This document shows, one piece after another, positions 47,517 through 58,357 of a stretch of DNA of 64,000 nt. The stretch is from Silvimonas terrae (lineage in GTDB: Bacteria; Pseudomonadota; Gammaproteobacteria; Burkholderiales; Chitinibacteraceae), in NCBI RefSeq assembly GCF_014202765.1, contig NZ_JACHHN010000001.1, positions 332,118-396,117 on the forward strand. Reading direction: 5' to 3'. The notes under the pieces are model-generated. The model did not search any database. It worked only from the letters and a program-made list of their open reading frames with translations, and had not been told where the DNA came from. Numbering within the stretch: position 1 is the first letter of the stretch; every line of letters starts with the position of its first letter. Made by a program: the position numbers and the translations under genes.

Positions 47517-50500
47517 ATGCGTATCCGTTTTGCCAATCGACTCGCTATAGCGATCATTCTTTTTTTTACCACATCAAGTGTATTGACGGCAATTTACGCT
47601 TCCAGACTTTACGAGCGTCGGGATGAGGCTCATGCGAGGTTATATACAGCGCTGTCCGAAATTCACCAATTGCGCGATGGAAGCCGCGAACTCACCGATG
47701 CAGTTCGCGGGAATGTAGGGACGGGCGGCAAAAATTTCGCGAGGGATTACCTGGAGGAACTCTTGTCGGGTCGCCAACGCGATCTGGCTGTGACGCGCCT
47801 GGCGCAATTACAGTTGGACGCCGAGACGTTTGCGCTGATCGAATCGGCAAAGGCGCAGTCAGAAAGCCTGGTCGAACTTGAAAAGCAGATTCTGGCTGAA
47901 GTAGCGCGTGGCGATAGAGAGTCTGCCTCCGAATTGCTGTGGGGGAACGAATATCTGCTGCGTCAGAATGGAATTATGCAAACGCTGGATCGAGTGCAAA
48001 CCCGGTTGGAACAGACAAATCTTCCTTTGGTGGACCAATACACCCGCAGCGCAGGATTGGCCAGTGAGGTGGCGACTGGATTGACCTTATTCAATGCGCT
48101 GTCGCTATTGTTGATTTTTTGTCTTTTCTATCAGCGGGGCGTGATTTTACCTCTTACCCAACTGATTGCCAAAGCAAGGCTGCTCCTGGCCGGGGAGGGC
48201 GCTGAGCCGATGCCGTTTTCTTCCTGGAATAATGAGGTGGGTGAACTGGCCCGCACTTTGGACGATTATCGGCTTAAAAGCACAGAAGTCGCTGAGCAAC
48301 AGCGAGTTCGTTCCGGTCTGATTGCCATTGCCAATGCCGTGCAATATTGTGCGACCCTTCCGGAGTTTGCCAATAGCGTGCTTGGTGTGATTGCGCCGTT
48401 GTTGCATAGCCCGGCAGCGGTACTGCATCTGGAGGCGACACCAGGGGGCTCTCTGGAAGCAATGGGCACTTATGGAATAGCCCGTTCTGCGGCGGTTGTC
48501 GCTGCAGAGGCAAACTGCTCCTTGCTTGTTGAGGTAAAGAATTCGACTGCGCCCTTCGTCATCAAAGCGGTGCCCCAAGATTATCTGACGGTCGGCTCGG
48601 GCTTGGGGGCGCGGGGCGTGGCCTATATCGCACTCGTCCCCATGACCTTTGAGGACGGCTCTCATGGCGTCATCGAAATAGCCGCGCTGACGGAATTTAC
48701 TTCAGAGGATTTTCGGATCCTTGAAGTCCTGTCGCTCATCTTGCTGCCTCGCCTGGAAACGCTCAGGCGCGCTTTACATACCCAGGGGTTGTTGGTTGAA
48801 ACCCGTCAGCAGGCGTCTGCACTAGCCGAATCGGAAGGCGCCCTGCGCGAGCAGGCAGACTTGTTGCTGGAAATTACAGCAAACCTTGAAATGCATGGTA
48901 CGGAACTGGCCCAGCAGAAAGCGGCATTGGCAGCAACGGAAGCCTGGTTCCGGGGCATTATCGAGTCTGCACCGGACGGCATGCTGGTTGTGGACCACCA
49001 AGGTGGGATCGTCCTCGTAAATGCCCAGCTCGCGGCAATGTTTGGCTATGAAAAACACGAATTGGTCGGGCAGTCGATGGGCATGCTTGTTCCAACGAAG
49101 AGCCGCGCTACTCATGATTTGCGAATGGCAGGCTTTTTTGAAAGCGGCAATGCGCGCCCCATGAACGTGCCCGGCGTGGAAATCAGGGGGCGGCGCAAAG
49201 ATGGATCCGAACTGCCCGTGGATATCTGTCTTTCTGTACTGCCTGATCTGAGGGACGGTGGACGCTATGTCTGCGCCTCTGTACGGGATGTGACCAGCCG
49301 CCGGCTGGAAGAAGCAGAACGTGCCCAATTACAGGAGTTGAATCATCTGATCCTGGAGTCTGCCGGTTCTGGGGTGCTGGGGGTCGATCTGGATGGCCGG
49401 ATCATGTTTGCGAATCCGGCTGCGGCAAGGATGCTGGAGACTGATGAACTGCTCTTGCTGGGAGAGAAGCTGGATTCCCTGATGAAACTGCCCGAGTCAT
49501 TGCCAGGTGGTGAATCGTCCAGGCTTGCGTTTGACACTGGCGGTAGTGGAAAGACCGGTAGCACCGGGACATTGTTCACCCGGCGGGAGCATTCGATAGT
49601 CATTGATTTTGGTCTATCGCCCATCCTGCGTGGCGGGGTAGTCGCCGGGAGGGTGATCATATTCCGGGATGCATCAGAACGCATCCAGCAAGAACTGCGT
49701 GAACGCGAACATACAGAGTTTTTGCAGATGTTGATTGATGTGATCCCGTTTCCGGTCTTTTACAAAGGCCCGGATCTGCGCTACCGCGGGTTTAACCAAG
49801 CCTATGAGCAGGCATTAGGCATTCGCCGTGAACAACTCATCGGTTTGAGTCTGGTTGATGCTCACCACATCGAAGCCGACGCGCGTGAATCCTTCCGCGA
49901 TGAACAAGAGCAATTACTGCAGACCCATGGTGCGATGGAGAGAGAAATTTCCCTAGTGTTGGCCGATGGTCAGCCACATTCCATGCTCTATAACCTAGTG
50001 ACATTCCAGAAAGAAGATGGCTCACCTGGTGGCTTGATCGGCATTCTGGTCGACGTATCTGATCGCAAGAAAATCGAAGAAATCGAACGCTTCAATCGCT
50101 TGGCGCTGGGGCGTGAAAAACGGATTGTTGAACTCAAGGATGAGGTCAATCTTTGGTCACAACGCGCTGGTCAGGACGCCCCCTATGCTTTGGATCGTGA
50201 CTGCGGTCGGGGTGAACACAGCGTCGGTGGCCCAGATGTCATCGTGGGAGCGGAAGAGATGGATTTGCACACAGAGAAAGAGGGTGGTGTCCACGTATTG
50301 GCCGATCCCGCCACGCAGAAGATGCTGGAAGCGCTTTGCAATGCTCTGGGCGTAGGGATGCGTATTTCTGAGTCAGCGGGGAAATTGCTATTTGCCACGA
50401 CGGGTACAGCGCCAGCCGGAGTCCTCGCCACACGTTGGGGCGTACCTGACCTGACTGATGCGCAAACAAACAATGAGTGCTGGAAGGGTGTGGAATGGGA

Positions 50501-52982
50501 CGTGCTCGTCTGGGCTCACAATGGTGAGGCTGCCAGTCAGGATGCGCTCAAGTGTATCCAGCATATGCTGACAATGCGGATCATTCAGTCTGCACAGGGT
50601 GATGCGTTGGCGCAAGCACGGGCACAGGCGAGGGCAAAGCACACATTGTTATTGTCCGACCGCCTGGCCGCAATCAGTCTTGCTGAGGATGCAGAACAGG
50701 CACGCCGCGCGCTCGAGCAGCATCGGGAACAGCTTGAACGAACGGTAGTCAGCCGCACCGTAGAGTTGCAAACCGCCAAAGAGCAGGCCGAGGTAGCGAC
50801 ACAGGCCAAGAGCGATTTTCTTGCCAACATGAGTCATGAAATACGCACGCCGATGAATGCGATCATGGGGTTGTCTCATCTGGCTGCACAGACCGGCCTG
50901 AATCGGCAACAACGCGATTACATCGAGAAGATCAACGGCTCGGCAAGGCATCTGCTCACCATTCTGAATGACATCCTGGATCTCTCCAAAATCGAATCAG
51001 GCAAAGTCGAGATCGAATGCATTGAATTTGCGCTTGAACCGTTACTGGATGATTTGGGGGCCTTGGTCATAGAGCGGGCCTGCGGCAAGGGCATTGAGCT
51101 GGTTTTCGATGTGGCGAGTGATGTGCCAACAGTGTTGTACGGTGACCCTGTAAGACTGCAACAGATTCTGGCCAACTATTTGAACAATGCGATCAAGTTT
51201 ACGGAGGGCGGGGAAGTTTGCCTGTCAATCGTGATGCAACAGCAGATCGGTAATCGGGCCGTACTTGCCTTCAGCGTGCGGGACACTGGCATTGGTATTC
51301 CGCTGGATCAACAAGCGCATTTATTCAATCCGTTCCAACAGGCGGACGTATCCACAACGCGTAAATATGGTGGTACCGGATTGGGCCTGGCCATCTGCAA
51401 AAAACTCTCCGAGTTAATGGAAGGGCGTTGCGGCTTTGAAAGCGAGCCGGGTGTAGGTAGCCGGTTCTGGTGTGAATTGCCATTCACATCCCAGGCAGAT
51501 AAATCTGATCAAACGAGCATAAAACTAGCTGGAAGGACTGCCCTGATCTTCGAGCCAAATGCCAGTGCGCGTGCTGCGATGTGCTCTGTTCTCAAGCGCT
51601 TGCACATCGCGACGGATGGCGCCGCCACATTGGAGGAAGTGCAGCGTCTGGCCGAGCCGATTGATGGGCAGAGGTGGTACGACTTCTTGATCGCGGCGTT
51701 GCCAGAGCACCCTGATGAGATGGATGCGCTCGGGAAGATATTTCATCACAGTTCTTCAGATGATCTCGACCCGCCACGATTACTACTGCTGACGCGTTCG
51801 GCGGGTGAAATGGCACCGGCGAATGGAATTTGGGCCGGACTGTGCGTAGCAACCATGCAAAAACCACTGACCTCATTACGACTTGCCGCCGAATTGGAGC
51901 GGCTGGTCCATGGCTCGACGGATTCGGATGTTCTGAAGGGGGCTTCAGCATCTTCGACCGTCGGTAGATTCAACGAATGCCGTATTTTGCTGGCTGAAGA
52001 CAATGTACTGAATCAGCAGGTGGCTGTAGAGCTATTGCAAGATCGCGGTTGTGCGGTGGATGTGGCGGAAAATGGCCAGCTGGCCATCGACCTGGTCGAG
52101 ACCAAGTACTACGATCTGATCCTGATGGATATGCAAATGCCAGTCATGGATGGCGTTAGTGCCAGCATTGCTCTTCGCAAGGCGGGGGTGACATTGCCGA
52201 TTATCGCGTTGAGTGCCAATGCCATGGCGCAAGACAGACAGCGTTGCCTGGATGCAGGTATGGATGACCATTTGGCCAAGCCGTTTGAACCTAATGAGTT
52301 ATGGCAGATTCTTTGGAAATGGTTGCCCGAAGAGAGGAGTGCTGTTCAGGCAGCGAAGACAATAATGGATAGCTCGATTCCCGGTATTCCCTTGGAATTA
52401 GTCCACGCACCGGGCCTTGATGTCGCAAGCGGTTTGCGCCGGGTTGGGGGTGATGCGGCCTTTTACCTGAAGATGCTCAAGCGCTTTGCTGAAGACAACT
52501 TGGAAACCATGGTCGACGCACGCCAGGCACTTCTATCTGGCGACATGGAAACTTTGGTCCGTACGCTTCACACCATCAAGGGATTGGCAGGTACGTTAGG
52601 AGCACAAGCCCTGCAGGAGCGTGCAGCCGATGCGGAGCAACTGGCCAGGCATCCTTATGACCTGACGTTAGTGGGTATGGAGTTGGATGCGCTGATGCGA
52701 CATGTCCAAGAGTTGCAAAACCTGACTACCCTGGTGATAGCCACAGCCAAACCCGCATCATATAACAGCGTGGGCGATTCGCAACTACAGGCGCAAAGAT
52801 TGAATTTACGGCGATTGCTTGAAGCCAACGACGCTGATGCGCTGACGTTATTTGAGCAATTGGAAGAGCAACTGCAGCGAATCGAGCCGGAACGATTTGA
52901 TGTGCTTGCTACTGCGGTGCATAGACTTGATTTTGAAGCGGCGGCGGCTGAACTTGAACAATGGCCGGGGGCCGTTGGTTGA
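47517..52982 (+). CDS. BvgS-like hybrid sensor histidine kinase
   Basis: This 1821-residue inner-membrane phosphorelay kinase has a first membrane helix at residues 8-28, a periplasmic helical region, a second helix ([19 protein letters not shown]) and HAMP. A GAF-like domain and three PAS domains follow ([58 protein letters not shown]), then a kinase with H1107 in [12 protein letters not shown] and [13 protein letters not shown]. Next come a degenerate receiver ([11 protein letters not shown]), a true receiver with D1538 ([13 protein letters not shown]) and an HPt domain with H1685 (LHTIKGLAG). The start at 47517 is set by the first membrane helix. It likely feeds phosphate to the receivers encoded upstream. 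Confidence 0.92.
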   Translation: MRIRFANRLAIAIILFFTTSSVLTAIYASRLYERRDEAHARLYTALSEIHQLRDGSRELTDAVRGNVGTGGKNFARDYLEELLSGRQRDLAVTRLAQLQLDAETFALIESAKAQSESLVELEKQILAEVARGDRESASELLWGNEYLLRQNGIMQTLDRVQTRLEQTNLPLVDQYTRSAGLASEVATGLTLFNALSLLLIFCLFYQRGVILPLTQLIAKARLLLAGEGAEPMPFSSWNNEVGELARTLDDYRLKSTEVAEQQRVRSGLIAIANAVQYCATLPEFANSVLGVIAPLLHSPAAVLHLEATPGGSLEAMGTYGIARSAAVVAAEANCSLLVEVKNSTAPFVIKAVPQDYLTVGSGLGARGVAYIALVPMTFEDGSHGVIEIAALTEFTSEDFRILEVLSLILLPRLETLRRALHTQGLLVETRQQASALAESEGALREQADLLLEITANLEMHGTELAQQKAALAATEAWFRGIIESAPDGMLVVDHQGGIVLVNAQLAAMFGYEKHELVGQSMGMLVPTKSRATHDLRMAGFFESGNARPMNVPGVEIRGRRKDGSELPVDICLSVLPDLRDGGRYVCASVRDVTSRRLEEAERAQLQELNHLILESAGSGVLGVDLDGRIMFANPAAARMLETDELLLLGEKLDSLMKLPESLPGGESSRLAFDTGGSGKTGSTGTLFTRREHSIVIDFGLSPILRGGVVAGRVIIFRDASERIQQELREREHTEFLQMLIDVIPFPVFYKGPDLRYRGFNQAYEQALGIRREQLIGLSLVDAHHIEADARESFRDEQEQLLQTHGAMEREISLVLADGQPHSMLYNLVTFQKEDGSPGGLIGILVDVSDRKKIEEIERFNRLALGREKRIVELKDEVNLWSQRAGQDAPYALDRDCGRGEHSVGGPDVIVGAEEMDLHTEKEGGVHVLADPATQKMLEALCNALGVGMRISESAGKLLFATTGTAPAGVLATRWGVPDLTDAQTNNECWKGVEWDVLVWAHNGEAASQDALKCIQHMLTMRIIQSAQGDALAQARAQARAKHTLLLSDRLAAISLAEDAEQARRALEQHREQLERTVVSRTVELQTAKEQAEVATQAKSDFLANMSHEIRTPMNAIMGLSHLAAQTGLNRQQRDYIEKINGSARHLLTILNDILDLSKIESGKVEIECIEFALEPLLDDLGALVIERACGKGIELVFDVASDVPTVLYGDPVRLQQILANYLNNAIKFTEGGEVCLSIVMQQQIGNRAVLAFSVRDTGIGIPLDQQAHLFNPFQQADVSTTRKYGGTGLGLAICKKLSELMEGRCGFESEPGVGSRFWCELPFTSQADKSDQTSIKLAGRTALIFEPNASARAAMCSVLKRLHIATDGAATLEEVQRLAEPIDGQRWYDFLIAALPEHPDEMDALGKIFHHSSSDDLDPPRLLLLTRSAGEMAPANGIWAGLCVATMQKPLTSLRLAAELERLVHGSTDSDVLKGASASSTVGRFNECRILLAEDNVLNQQVAVELLQDRGCAVDVAENGQLAIDLVETKYYDLILMDMQMPVMDGVSASIALRKAGVTLPIIALSANAMAQDRQRCLDAGMDDHLAKPFEPNELWQILWKWLPEERSAVQAAKTIMDSSIPGIPLELVHAPGLDVASGLRRVGGDAAFYLKMLKRFAEDNLETMVDARQALLSGDMETLVRTLHTIKGLAGTLGAQALQERAADAEQLARHPYDLTLVGMELDALMRHVQELQNLTTLVIATAKPASYNSVGDSQLQAQRLNLRRLLEANDADALTLFEQLEEQLQRIEPERFDVLATAVHRLDFEAAAAELEQWPGAVG

Positions 52983-53166
52983 ACCATAGAAGGGGCATGG
53001 TCTGCTCGTGCATGCAGATGAGCCCCCTTTATTTCAACCTGGAGTTTGCCCACACGCACTACGCATGGCGCGGCACAGACTGAGCTGCAGAGCGCTTGTT
53101 GTCTAGTCTGTTGCCGCTTCAGGTTTTTGTCCGTATCTCCTCAATTTACGGCAATTTGGCCGTATG

Positions 53167-53200
53167 CAAAAAAAGCCACTGGACATCCTGTGGCTTTTTC
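53167..53200. terminator. Bidirectional terminator
   Basis: AAAAAGCCAC...GTGGCTTTTT with A- and T-runs lies between the convergent hybrid-kinase and XRE genes. The rest of 52983-53253 holds no gene. Confidence 0.85.
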
Positions 53201-53253
53201 TTTTGTTGGGGGCGCAACGCTGACCTGAAAGAAGGTAAGAACGCGCTTCAAGA

Positions 53254-53598
53254 CTACCGTCGCTTGGCCAGCATCCGCGCAAAATCTACCACCAATGAGT
53301 ATTCCGACTTAGACAGATCACGGAGGGCCTTGCGCAGCTCAGCCACATTGATTGCTTCCTCTGACAAATCAAGCTCAGAAGCCGGCAACATCGGGCCTTC
53401 TTCCGCCACCGCAAAAATTTCGGATACCCGGCATCCCAGTGCACTGGCTATTTTTCCAAGCATAGGAATAGAAGGCTGGCGGGATCCCTTTTCGATACGG
53501 GATAGATAGCCAGTATCTGTCTCTGCGGCGGTTGCCACCGAGTCCAGCTTAAGCCCTTTCTGTTTCCTGATTTTATAGATTGCGAGACCGATGTCCAT
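53254..53598 (-). CDS. XRE-family transcription regulator
   Basis: This 114-residue protein is a Cro/CI-type HTH (residues 5-58: LAIYKIRKQKGLKLDSVA, DTGYLSRIEKGSRQPSI, LGCRVSEIF) with a short helical C-terminus. The type is common in mobile elements. It is transcribed away from the small membrane gene to its right, and the shared upstream region (53599-53772) contains repeated TGTC/GACA motifs that could be its operator. The target is unknown. Confidence 0.85.
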   Translation of the reverse strand: MDIGLAIYKIRKQKGLKLDSVATAAETDTGYLSRIEKGSRQPSIPMLGKIASALGCRVSEIFAVAEEGPMLPASELDLSEEAINVAELRKALRDLSKSEYSLVVDFARMLAKRR

Positions 53599-53772
53599 CT
53601 GGACATTGTCTGTTTTGCATTGTCTCTCAGGCAGGGCCTTAAAGGCAGATTGTTATAATATCTTCCCTTGTGGCAGAATGATGATATATCTGTCTAGCGG
53701 TTTATTGGGACCGATATTTGTCCAGTGCAGCGAACAATTTACGAATCTATGTGCTTAGGGAATGACAGCATC

Positions 53773-54063
53773 ATGCACCTCAAATTTCATAAAAATGGTC
53801 TTACCCGCGAAGTGAAAATCGGCTTTTCATGGACGATTTTCTTTTTCGGTTCCATCCCCTTGGCGTTCCGGGGGATGTGGGGCTGGTTTTTTGCAGTCTC
53901 CCTCGCCAACTGTGTGACCTTTGGCCTGTTCGGCCTCATCTTCGCGTTTATGGCCAACAAGAAATATGCGCACTGGCTTGCAGAAAAAGGCTGGACGGTA
54001 TCGCCGGATGATGGCCAGTCGGCATTGCAAGCCTGGGGTATTCGAACCGTTTGGGAAACCTAA
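53773..54063 (+). CDS. Small two-helix membrane protein, HrgC-like
   Basis: This 96-residue protein begins MHLKFHKNGLTREVKIGFSW, then has two hydrophobic stretches (TIFFFGSIPLAFRGMWGWFF and SLANCVTFGLFGLIFAFMA) and a soluble tail. The GFSW-FFFG-P-FRG-W pattern recalls short HrgC/DUF2628-like membrane proteins; function unknown. ATG at 53773 is preferred because similarity starts there, with AGGGA 11 bases upstream; longer in-frame starts exist at 53725 and 53749. Confidence 0.6.
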   Translation: MHLKFHKNGLTREVKIGFSWTIFFFGSIPLAFRGMWGWFFAVSLANCVTFGLFGLIFAFMANKKYAHWLAEKGWTVSPDDGQSALQAWGIRTVWET

Positions 54064-54175
54064 GCGACAAGCCGCTGATTTATTTGACCAACCCAAGGGA
54101 CGATGGGTGCGTTTTGTTTATTTCGGTCGAAACGGTATAGCGGAGCGCTCCCCTTACAAACAAATGGAATGATGC

Positions 54176-54838
54176 ATGAACAAATTTATTGTTATTACAC
54201 TGAGTGTGCTGACTGGTATGGCTCGTGCCGAGTGCCCCGCTATTGATCTATTTGGTTGTGGGGCGAAAGCACAGGCTGCAGCAGAACAGGCAAAGCAGCA
54301 GGCCGATAATGAAAAGGTGTACCAGAACAAGCTGGAAAATGCCGTTGCGATCCGGATGGGGGATATGCAGGACCTGATGATTGAAAACAACGCAACGGAT
54401 GCCTGCAAAGAAGAATTCTGGCCTGCGGGTGATACCTTCAAACGTTGCGTCGCGGATGTGGATACCGCTTATGACGCTCTCAAGCGTGATTTGGCGGCCG
54501 GAACACGAAAACCCAAAAACTGCCATGAATGGTCTGTCTCTGCAGGCCCGGATTGGGAGGCTGCACGGACGGACATGCAGGTGAACCCGCTGGGCAACAA
54601 GAAAAATCCCGTCATCTTCGGAGGCACTGTTGATGACGGCAATGAAGGCATTCTGATGGTTCGGCATGAGTCCACCAATGTCATCGTCAAAGTCGTGCCT
54701 GCTACGGTCGTTCTTTCTGATCTAAACATTGGAGGTCATGCTAGGGGCTACGGCATACAGGTGGGTAAACAATCGATTGAACTGGTCAGTGGTCGAATCA
54801 CTACCGTTCCTGTCATCGAAGCCGCCTGCCTTCAGTAG
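54176..54838 (+). CDS. Exported protein of unknown function
   Basis: This 220-residue protein has a signal peptide (MNKFIVITLSVLTGMARA) and a short coiled-coil-like stretch (AKAQAAAEQAKQQADNEKVYQ). The C-terminal half looks beta-rich (VIVKVVPATVVLSDLNIGGHARGYG). Several cysteines suggest a periplasmic or surface location. No family is recognised. It ends about 12 bases before the remains of an AIDA-type autotransporter in the same direction. Confidence 0.65.
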   Translation: MNKFIVITLSVLTGMARAECPAIDLFGCGAKAQAAAEQAKQQADNEKVYQNKLENAVAIRMGDMQDLMIENNATDACKEEFWPAGDTFKRCVADVDTAYDALKRDLAAGTRKPKNCHEWSVSAGPDWEAARTDMQVNPLGNKKNPVIFGGTVDDGNEGILMVRHESTNVIVKVVPATVVLSDLNIGGHARGYGIQVGKQSIELVSGRITTVPVIEAACLQ

Positions 54839-54849
54839 CCAGTAACCGA

Positions 54850-56354
54850 ACGCTACAAAACCTCGCCTACGGTAGCGCCGATGGCAATGCGCTGCACGAG
54901 TATGCGAAACAGGAGGTTTCCGGCAGCGTTAGCAATACCGCGCTAGCGGACAACACCAGCCAGACCATCCATGATGGCGGCAAGGCCAGTTCGAATACCC
55001 TATCCAATTCGGCTACACAGACCATCGAATCGGGCGGCATCGCCGAAGCCAATACGCTGTACGACGGGTCTTCCCAGACGATTAAGGACGGTGGCTCGGC
55101 CAGCAACAGCAATCTGTTCGGAACCGCCACCCAGATGCTTGAGGCTGGTGGTCGTGCCGATGCGACTGGTTTGAATGGTAGTTCCCAGCAGGAGGTCTTC
55201 GGCACAGCCGACAATACCTCGCTCACCGACGGTGCCACCCAGACTGTCCATGGAGACGACGTTGCCAACGCCAACACTTTATATGGCGGTGCCAGCCAGA
55301 TCATCGAAGCGGACGGCTCGGCCAGCAATAACAATCCGTTCGGTTCCGCGAGTCAGACAGTCCTGACGGGTGCTACCGCCAATGGAAATGCGCTGAACAA
55401 CGATGCCAGCCAAAGCGTGTCCGGCACTGTGGCCTACACGTCCCTCTCCGACAATGCCACACAGACAATCCAGGCTGGTGGCAGTGCTGATACGACCATG
55501 ATGTACGGTGCCTCCGCGCAGACCATCGAAGCGGGTGGTTCAGCGGTCAACACCAACCTGTACGGCACATCGACCCAGATGGTCAACGCGGGCGGTGTCG
55601 CCGATGACAATGCGCTGCGTGTGAATGCCAAACAAGAGGTCTTCGGCACAGTCAGTGATACCTCGCTTGAAGATAGTGCCGTGCAAATCATCCACGACGG
55701 TGGCATGTCCATCTCGAATATGCGACCTATATCGGAAGAAACGGTAACTATGTGGATCTGGTGGCCAAGTACGGCTGGACATACGGAAACTACGGGGTGC
55801 TCGATACGGCCTTGACGTCGGTCAATGGCAATCTGGACACCACCGTGGCTTCGTTGTCGCTGGAAGTGGGTAAACGGATTTATCAGGACGCCATTAGTCG
55901 TGAAGGCTGGTTCGTCGAGCTCCAAGCTCAAATCAGTTACCTGCGCCAGGGTGGAGGCAACTTTGCCGCGTCGAACGGTCTGAACGGCGATATCGAGGCG
56001 GACAGCTCTACGCAAGGCCGGTTAGGTTTTGTAGCAGGGCGTGAGATCCACAATTCCGACAAGCCAGTGCAGATGTACGGCAAGCTCTCCTACATCAAGG
56101 AACTGAACGGCGACATGACATTTCGCCTGAATGGCACGCCCGTTACTGAAAGCATCGGATCGGCCTGGTGGTCGTACGGTGCTGGTGTCGCGGCCCAACT
56201 TGGCAAGTCCGTTGGTCTCTATGCAGATGTCACGCAGGCAACCGGCGCCAGCTTCACCCAGCAGTGGCAAGCGAACATCGGAATGAATGGACGCTTCCGA
56301 GTTGAACTTCGGCGCGGGCGACCGATTTCTGGTTCATACCGGAAGGGCGGATAA
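54850..56354 (+). pseudogene. AIDA-type autotransporter, truncated and frameshifted
   Basis: From about 54850 to 55725 a frame without start codon encodes roughly 20-residue AIDA-like repeats (GGSASNNNPFGSASQTVL; GGSADTTMMYGASAQTIEA). At about 55725 the frame changes and the beta-barrel begins (YATYIGRNGNYVDLVAKYGW). It runs to NIGMNGRFRVELRRG, where the expected terminal Phe of the barrel is replaced by a short unrelated tail. Signal peptide, passenger start and the passenger-barrel linker are missing, so the gene is dead. The repeats resemble heptosylated AIDA/TibA passengers. Confidence 0.75.
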
Positions 56355-56736
56355 CCCTTCTAGTACGCCAGGACGCTTTCATCAAACGCTCTCACCTCAA
56401 GCACGAACATTGTGCCAGGTGCTATACGGGACATGATTTAAGTGTATGTGTGGCACTCCGCCCTTGCCGGAATCTGTCATTCTTAATAGCAACAACAACG
56501 GCCACGATGAGAACATTGCAGTTTCATAACAGCACCCTTCATCAAACTTCAGATTGCAGCGTCGTCGAGCGCTTGGTGTGACCCTCCATTGCGTGTCCTG
56601 AAACTTACTTCCTGAGATCACCGCTAATCGGGAGTTACACCTATCCGGACTTGAGTTCCGCTTTCATAGTTTCTATGCCGATTATTGTCATCTACCCAGC
56701 CCTAGCGCACCTCAGGTAACGGAGGCATGTGACACC
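56355..56736. other. Gene-free stretch
   Basis: These 382 bases after the autotransporter remnant show no convincing frame on either strand. A GGAGG ribosome-site-like run near the right end precedes the next small gene. Confidence 0.45.
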
Positions 56737-57030
56737 ATGGAACCGATTCGCATCACTTACAGAATGCGCGACAAAGAGGAAACGTTTATCTATGACTTCG
56801 GAGCGGCAGTCTCCCCCGCCGAAGTGGATTCATTAGTACTGGAGGCGGTAATCCAGCATGAATTCCCCGAAGATTTAGCGCTTCGTCGGATCGTCGATTT
56901 CCCGCTCGGTGAACAGCCGATAAGGGACACAATTGAAACAGTGATGCATCGGTTTGCGTTGCATCACATCGAATACCAGATTGGTGAAAAACCCCAGAAC
57001 ATCCGGTCCAAACACCTTTTTCACTTGTAG
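56737..57030 (+). CDS. Small hypothetical protein
   Basis: This is a 97-residue, mostly soluble, acidic protein (EPIRITYRMRDKEETFIYDFG; VDSLVLEAVIQHEFPEDL). No signal peptide or known domain is seen. A GGAGG run lies about 12 bases upstream, and a terminator-like hairpin follows the stop. Codon usage looks coding, but the function is unknown. Confidence 0.5.
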   Translation: MEPIRITYRMRDKEETFIYDFGAAVSPAEVDSLVLEAVIQHEFPEDLALRRIVDFPLGEQPIRDTIETVMHRFALHHIEYQIGEKPQNIRSKHLFHL

Positions 57031-57049
57031 AAAACACTGCCGTTTCATA

Positions 57050-57076
57050 CAGCCCGCTACAGCGGCTTTTTTATAT
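57050..57076 (+). terminator. Probable terminator
   Basis: A GCC-CGC/GCG-GC hairpin followed by TTTTTT lies 20 bases after the small hypothetical gene. Confidence 0.6.
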
Positions 57077-57293
57077 CGCACTGGTTATTGCCTGTGTGAC
57101 TGACCGATCTGTGAGGTCGGCTCAATAACGGGGTAGGTTTACGATAACGAATAACTCGTGAGGTGCCTCAGGGGCAGGTATCCGTCGCATTGCAGCCGTT
57201 GATTCGCGGAAGTACGGACGACCGCTTTGGGCTGTGGATTCAACCGGTCGATGCAACACACTAGAACCTACGCAAGCAGGAGTAGTGTGGCAC

Positions 57294-57365
57294 ATGAAGC
57301 AGAGACAACGGATTTACTACACGGAAAGCCAGAAAGCGCTGATGTTGGATCGCTGGCAGCAGTGA
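57294..57365 (+). pseudogene. IS30-type transposase, N-terminal fragment
   Basis: Twenty-three codons starting MKQRQRIYYTESQKALMLDR match the first residues typical of IS30-family transposases (K-RRIYYT-xQKALMWDRW), then a stop. The rest of the transposase is missing. Confidence 0.5.
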
Positions 57366-57424
57366 AGGATGTATATACGGGATGCATCCAAGGGGGTATT
57401 CGAGGATGTATTCACCACATGTAC

Positions 57425-57458
57425 CGAACATGTTCGCCCCACTGATCGAACATGTTCG
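57425..57458. promoter_or_regulatory. Two identical 12-bp palindromes, operator-like
   Basis: CGAACATGTTCG occurs at 57425-57436 and 57447-57458. Starts are 22 bases apart, about two helical turns, and the flanks make the pair itself an inverted repeat (CCGAAC...GTTCGG). The surrounding 57366-57654 holds no gene I can support. Confidence 0.5.
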
Positions 57459-57654
57459 GTTGCTACTGTAAAATGGGCGGCCGACTTGGTTGCGAGCACC
57501 GTCAATGCCTACACCATTGCGGTTGTTTCGTGCCACGACCTTGAGTTTTACTGCGTTGCTCACCCGCGATTCAGACCCCGGTTTACCCCGGTCGAGAGGG
57601 CTGGCGAGGGGAGCAAGCAATCCCAAGTTCCCACTCGCCAGCGCTGCCTGTCGG

Positions 57655-58251
57655 CTAGTTGATTTTGCGTTCCGCGTCGGCAACCAACTCGGCCAGCTTG
57701 TCCAGACATTCATCCAGGGTCACGCCTTCTACAGGAAATGACGCCTGCGGATACAGAGCTGCGAGTTGAAGTGCGCGAAACAAGGGGCCGCCCATAAAGC
57801 TGGGCTGGCCCCGCAACATGGAATCTTCCAGCCCGTGGGTAATGCTGATTTCCAGCACACCGTCGGATTCATCCAGCGCCGGGCGCTCGGCAAGCGCAAC
57901 GTTGAGCAATTCGCAGCGCTGCGCCACGGTGGTGTGCATGTTGATCAGCGGTGCGGTGTTCCGCAGCAAATGGCCCAGCAACATGATGTGGCGATCCAGT
58001 TTCACTGCCTTACGGTTCATGTCTTCAGCGCAGCCAGCCCAGGCGCGGACCGAATCTACTGCGTTCGTAAACTCATACGCATACAGCTCGGCCTCGCGAC
58101 GATTCTTCATCGCATCTGCGTTGAAATAACGGCTGGTGGCCTCAGCCGCCAGAATCGCCCGCTTGATTCCAACCAGCAGTGCGGCGGCGGGGATAAACAA
58201 CATTTGCTGTTTGTAAGCGGCAGTTTTTTTATTCTCACGGCGATTGGCCAT
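57655..58251 (-). CDS. Hypothetical protein of the mobilisation module
   Basis: This 198-residue protein begins with a basic N-terminus (MANRRENKKTAAYKQQ) and continues as an alpha-helical, soluble protein (AALLVGIKRAILAAEATSRYFN; LLGHLLRNTAPLINMHTTVAQR). No known domain is recognised. It lies about 106 bases after the relaxase gene on the same strand, so it probably belongs to the same transcript. ATG at 58251 follows a GGAA-type site; the longer frame to 58410 overlaps the relaxase end and is not favoured. Confidence 0.6.
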   Translation of the reverse strand: MANRRENKKTAAYKQQMLFIPAAALLVGIKRAILAAEATSRYFNADAMKNRREAELYAYEFTNAVDSVRAWAGCAEDMNRKAVKLDRHIMLLGHLLRNTAPLINMHTTVAQRCELLNVALAERPALDESDGVLEISITHGLEDSMLRGQPSFMGGPLFRALQLAALYPQASFPVEGVTLDECLDKLAELVADAERKIN

Positions 58252-58357
58252 GATGGGTTCCTTTCTAAGATGCCAGGGATTTCTGGCACGGTCGGTGATC
58301 AAAGTTGATTCGGATATGGGGAAATACGGTAAAGCACCATCTGACATGCCAGCTGGT

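Noticed and set aside
57425-57458. CGAACATGTTCG as a Gram-positive type SOS (LexA) box
   Set aside because: It is two bases shorter than the Bacillus box, and betaproteobacterial LexA normally binds CTGT-N8-ACAG; kept only as an unnamed palindrome.
57261-57713. ORFs of about 100-150 codons on both strands around 57.3-57.7 kb
   Set aside because: They read through the palindrome pair and the IS30 fragment, and no conserved domain is visible.
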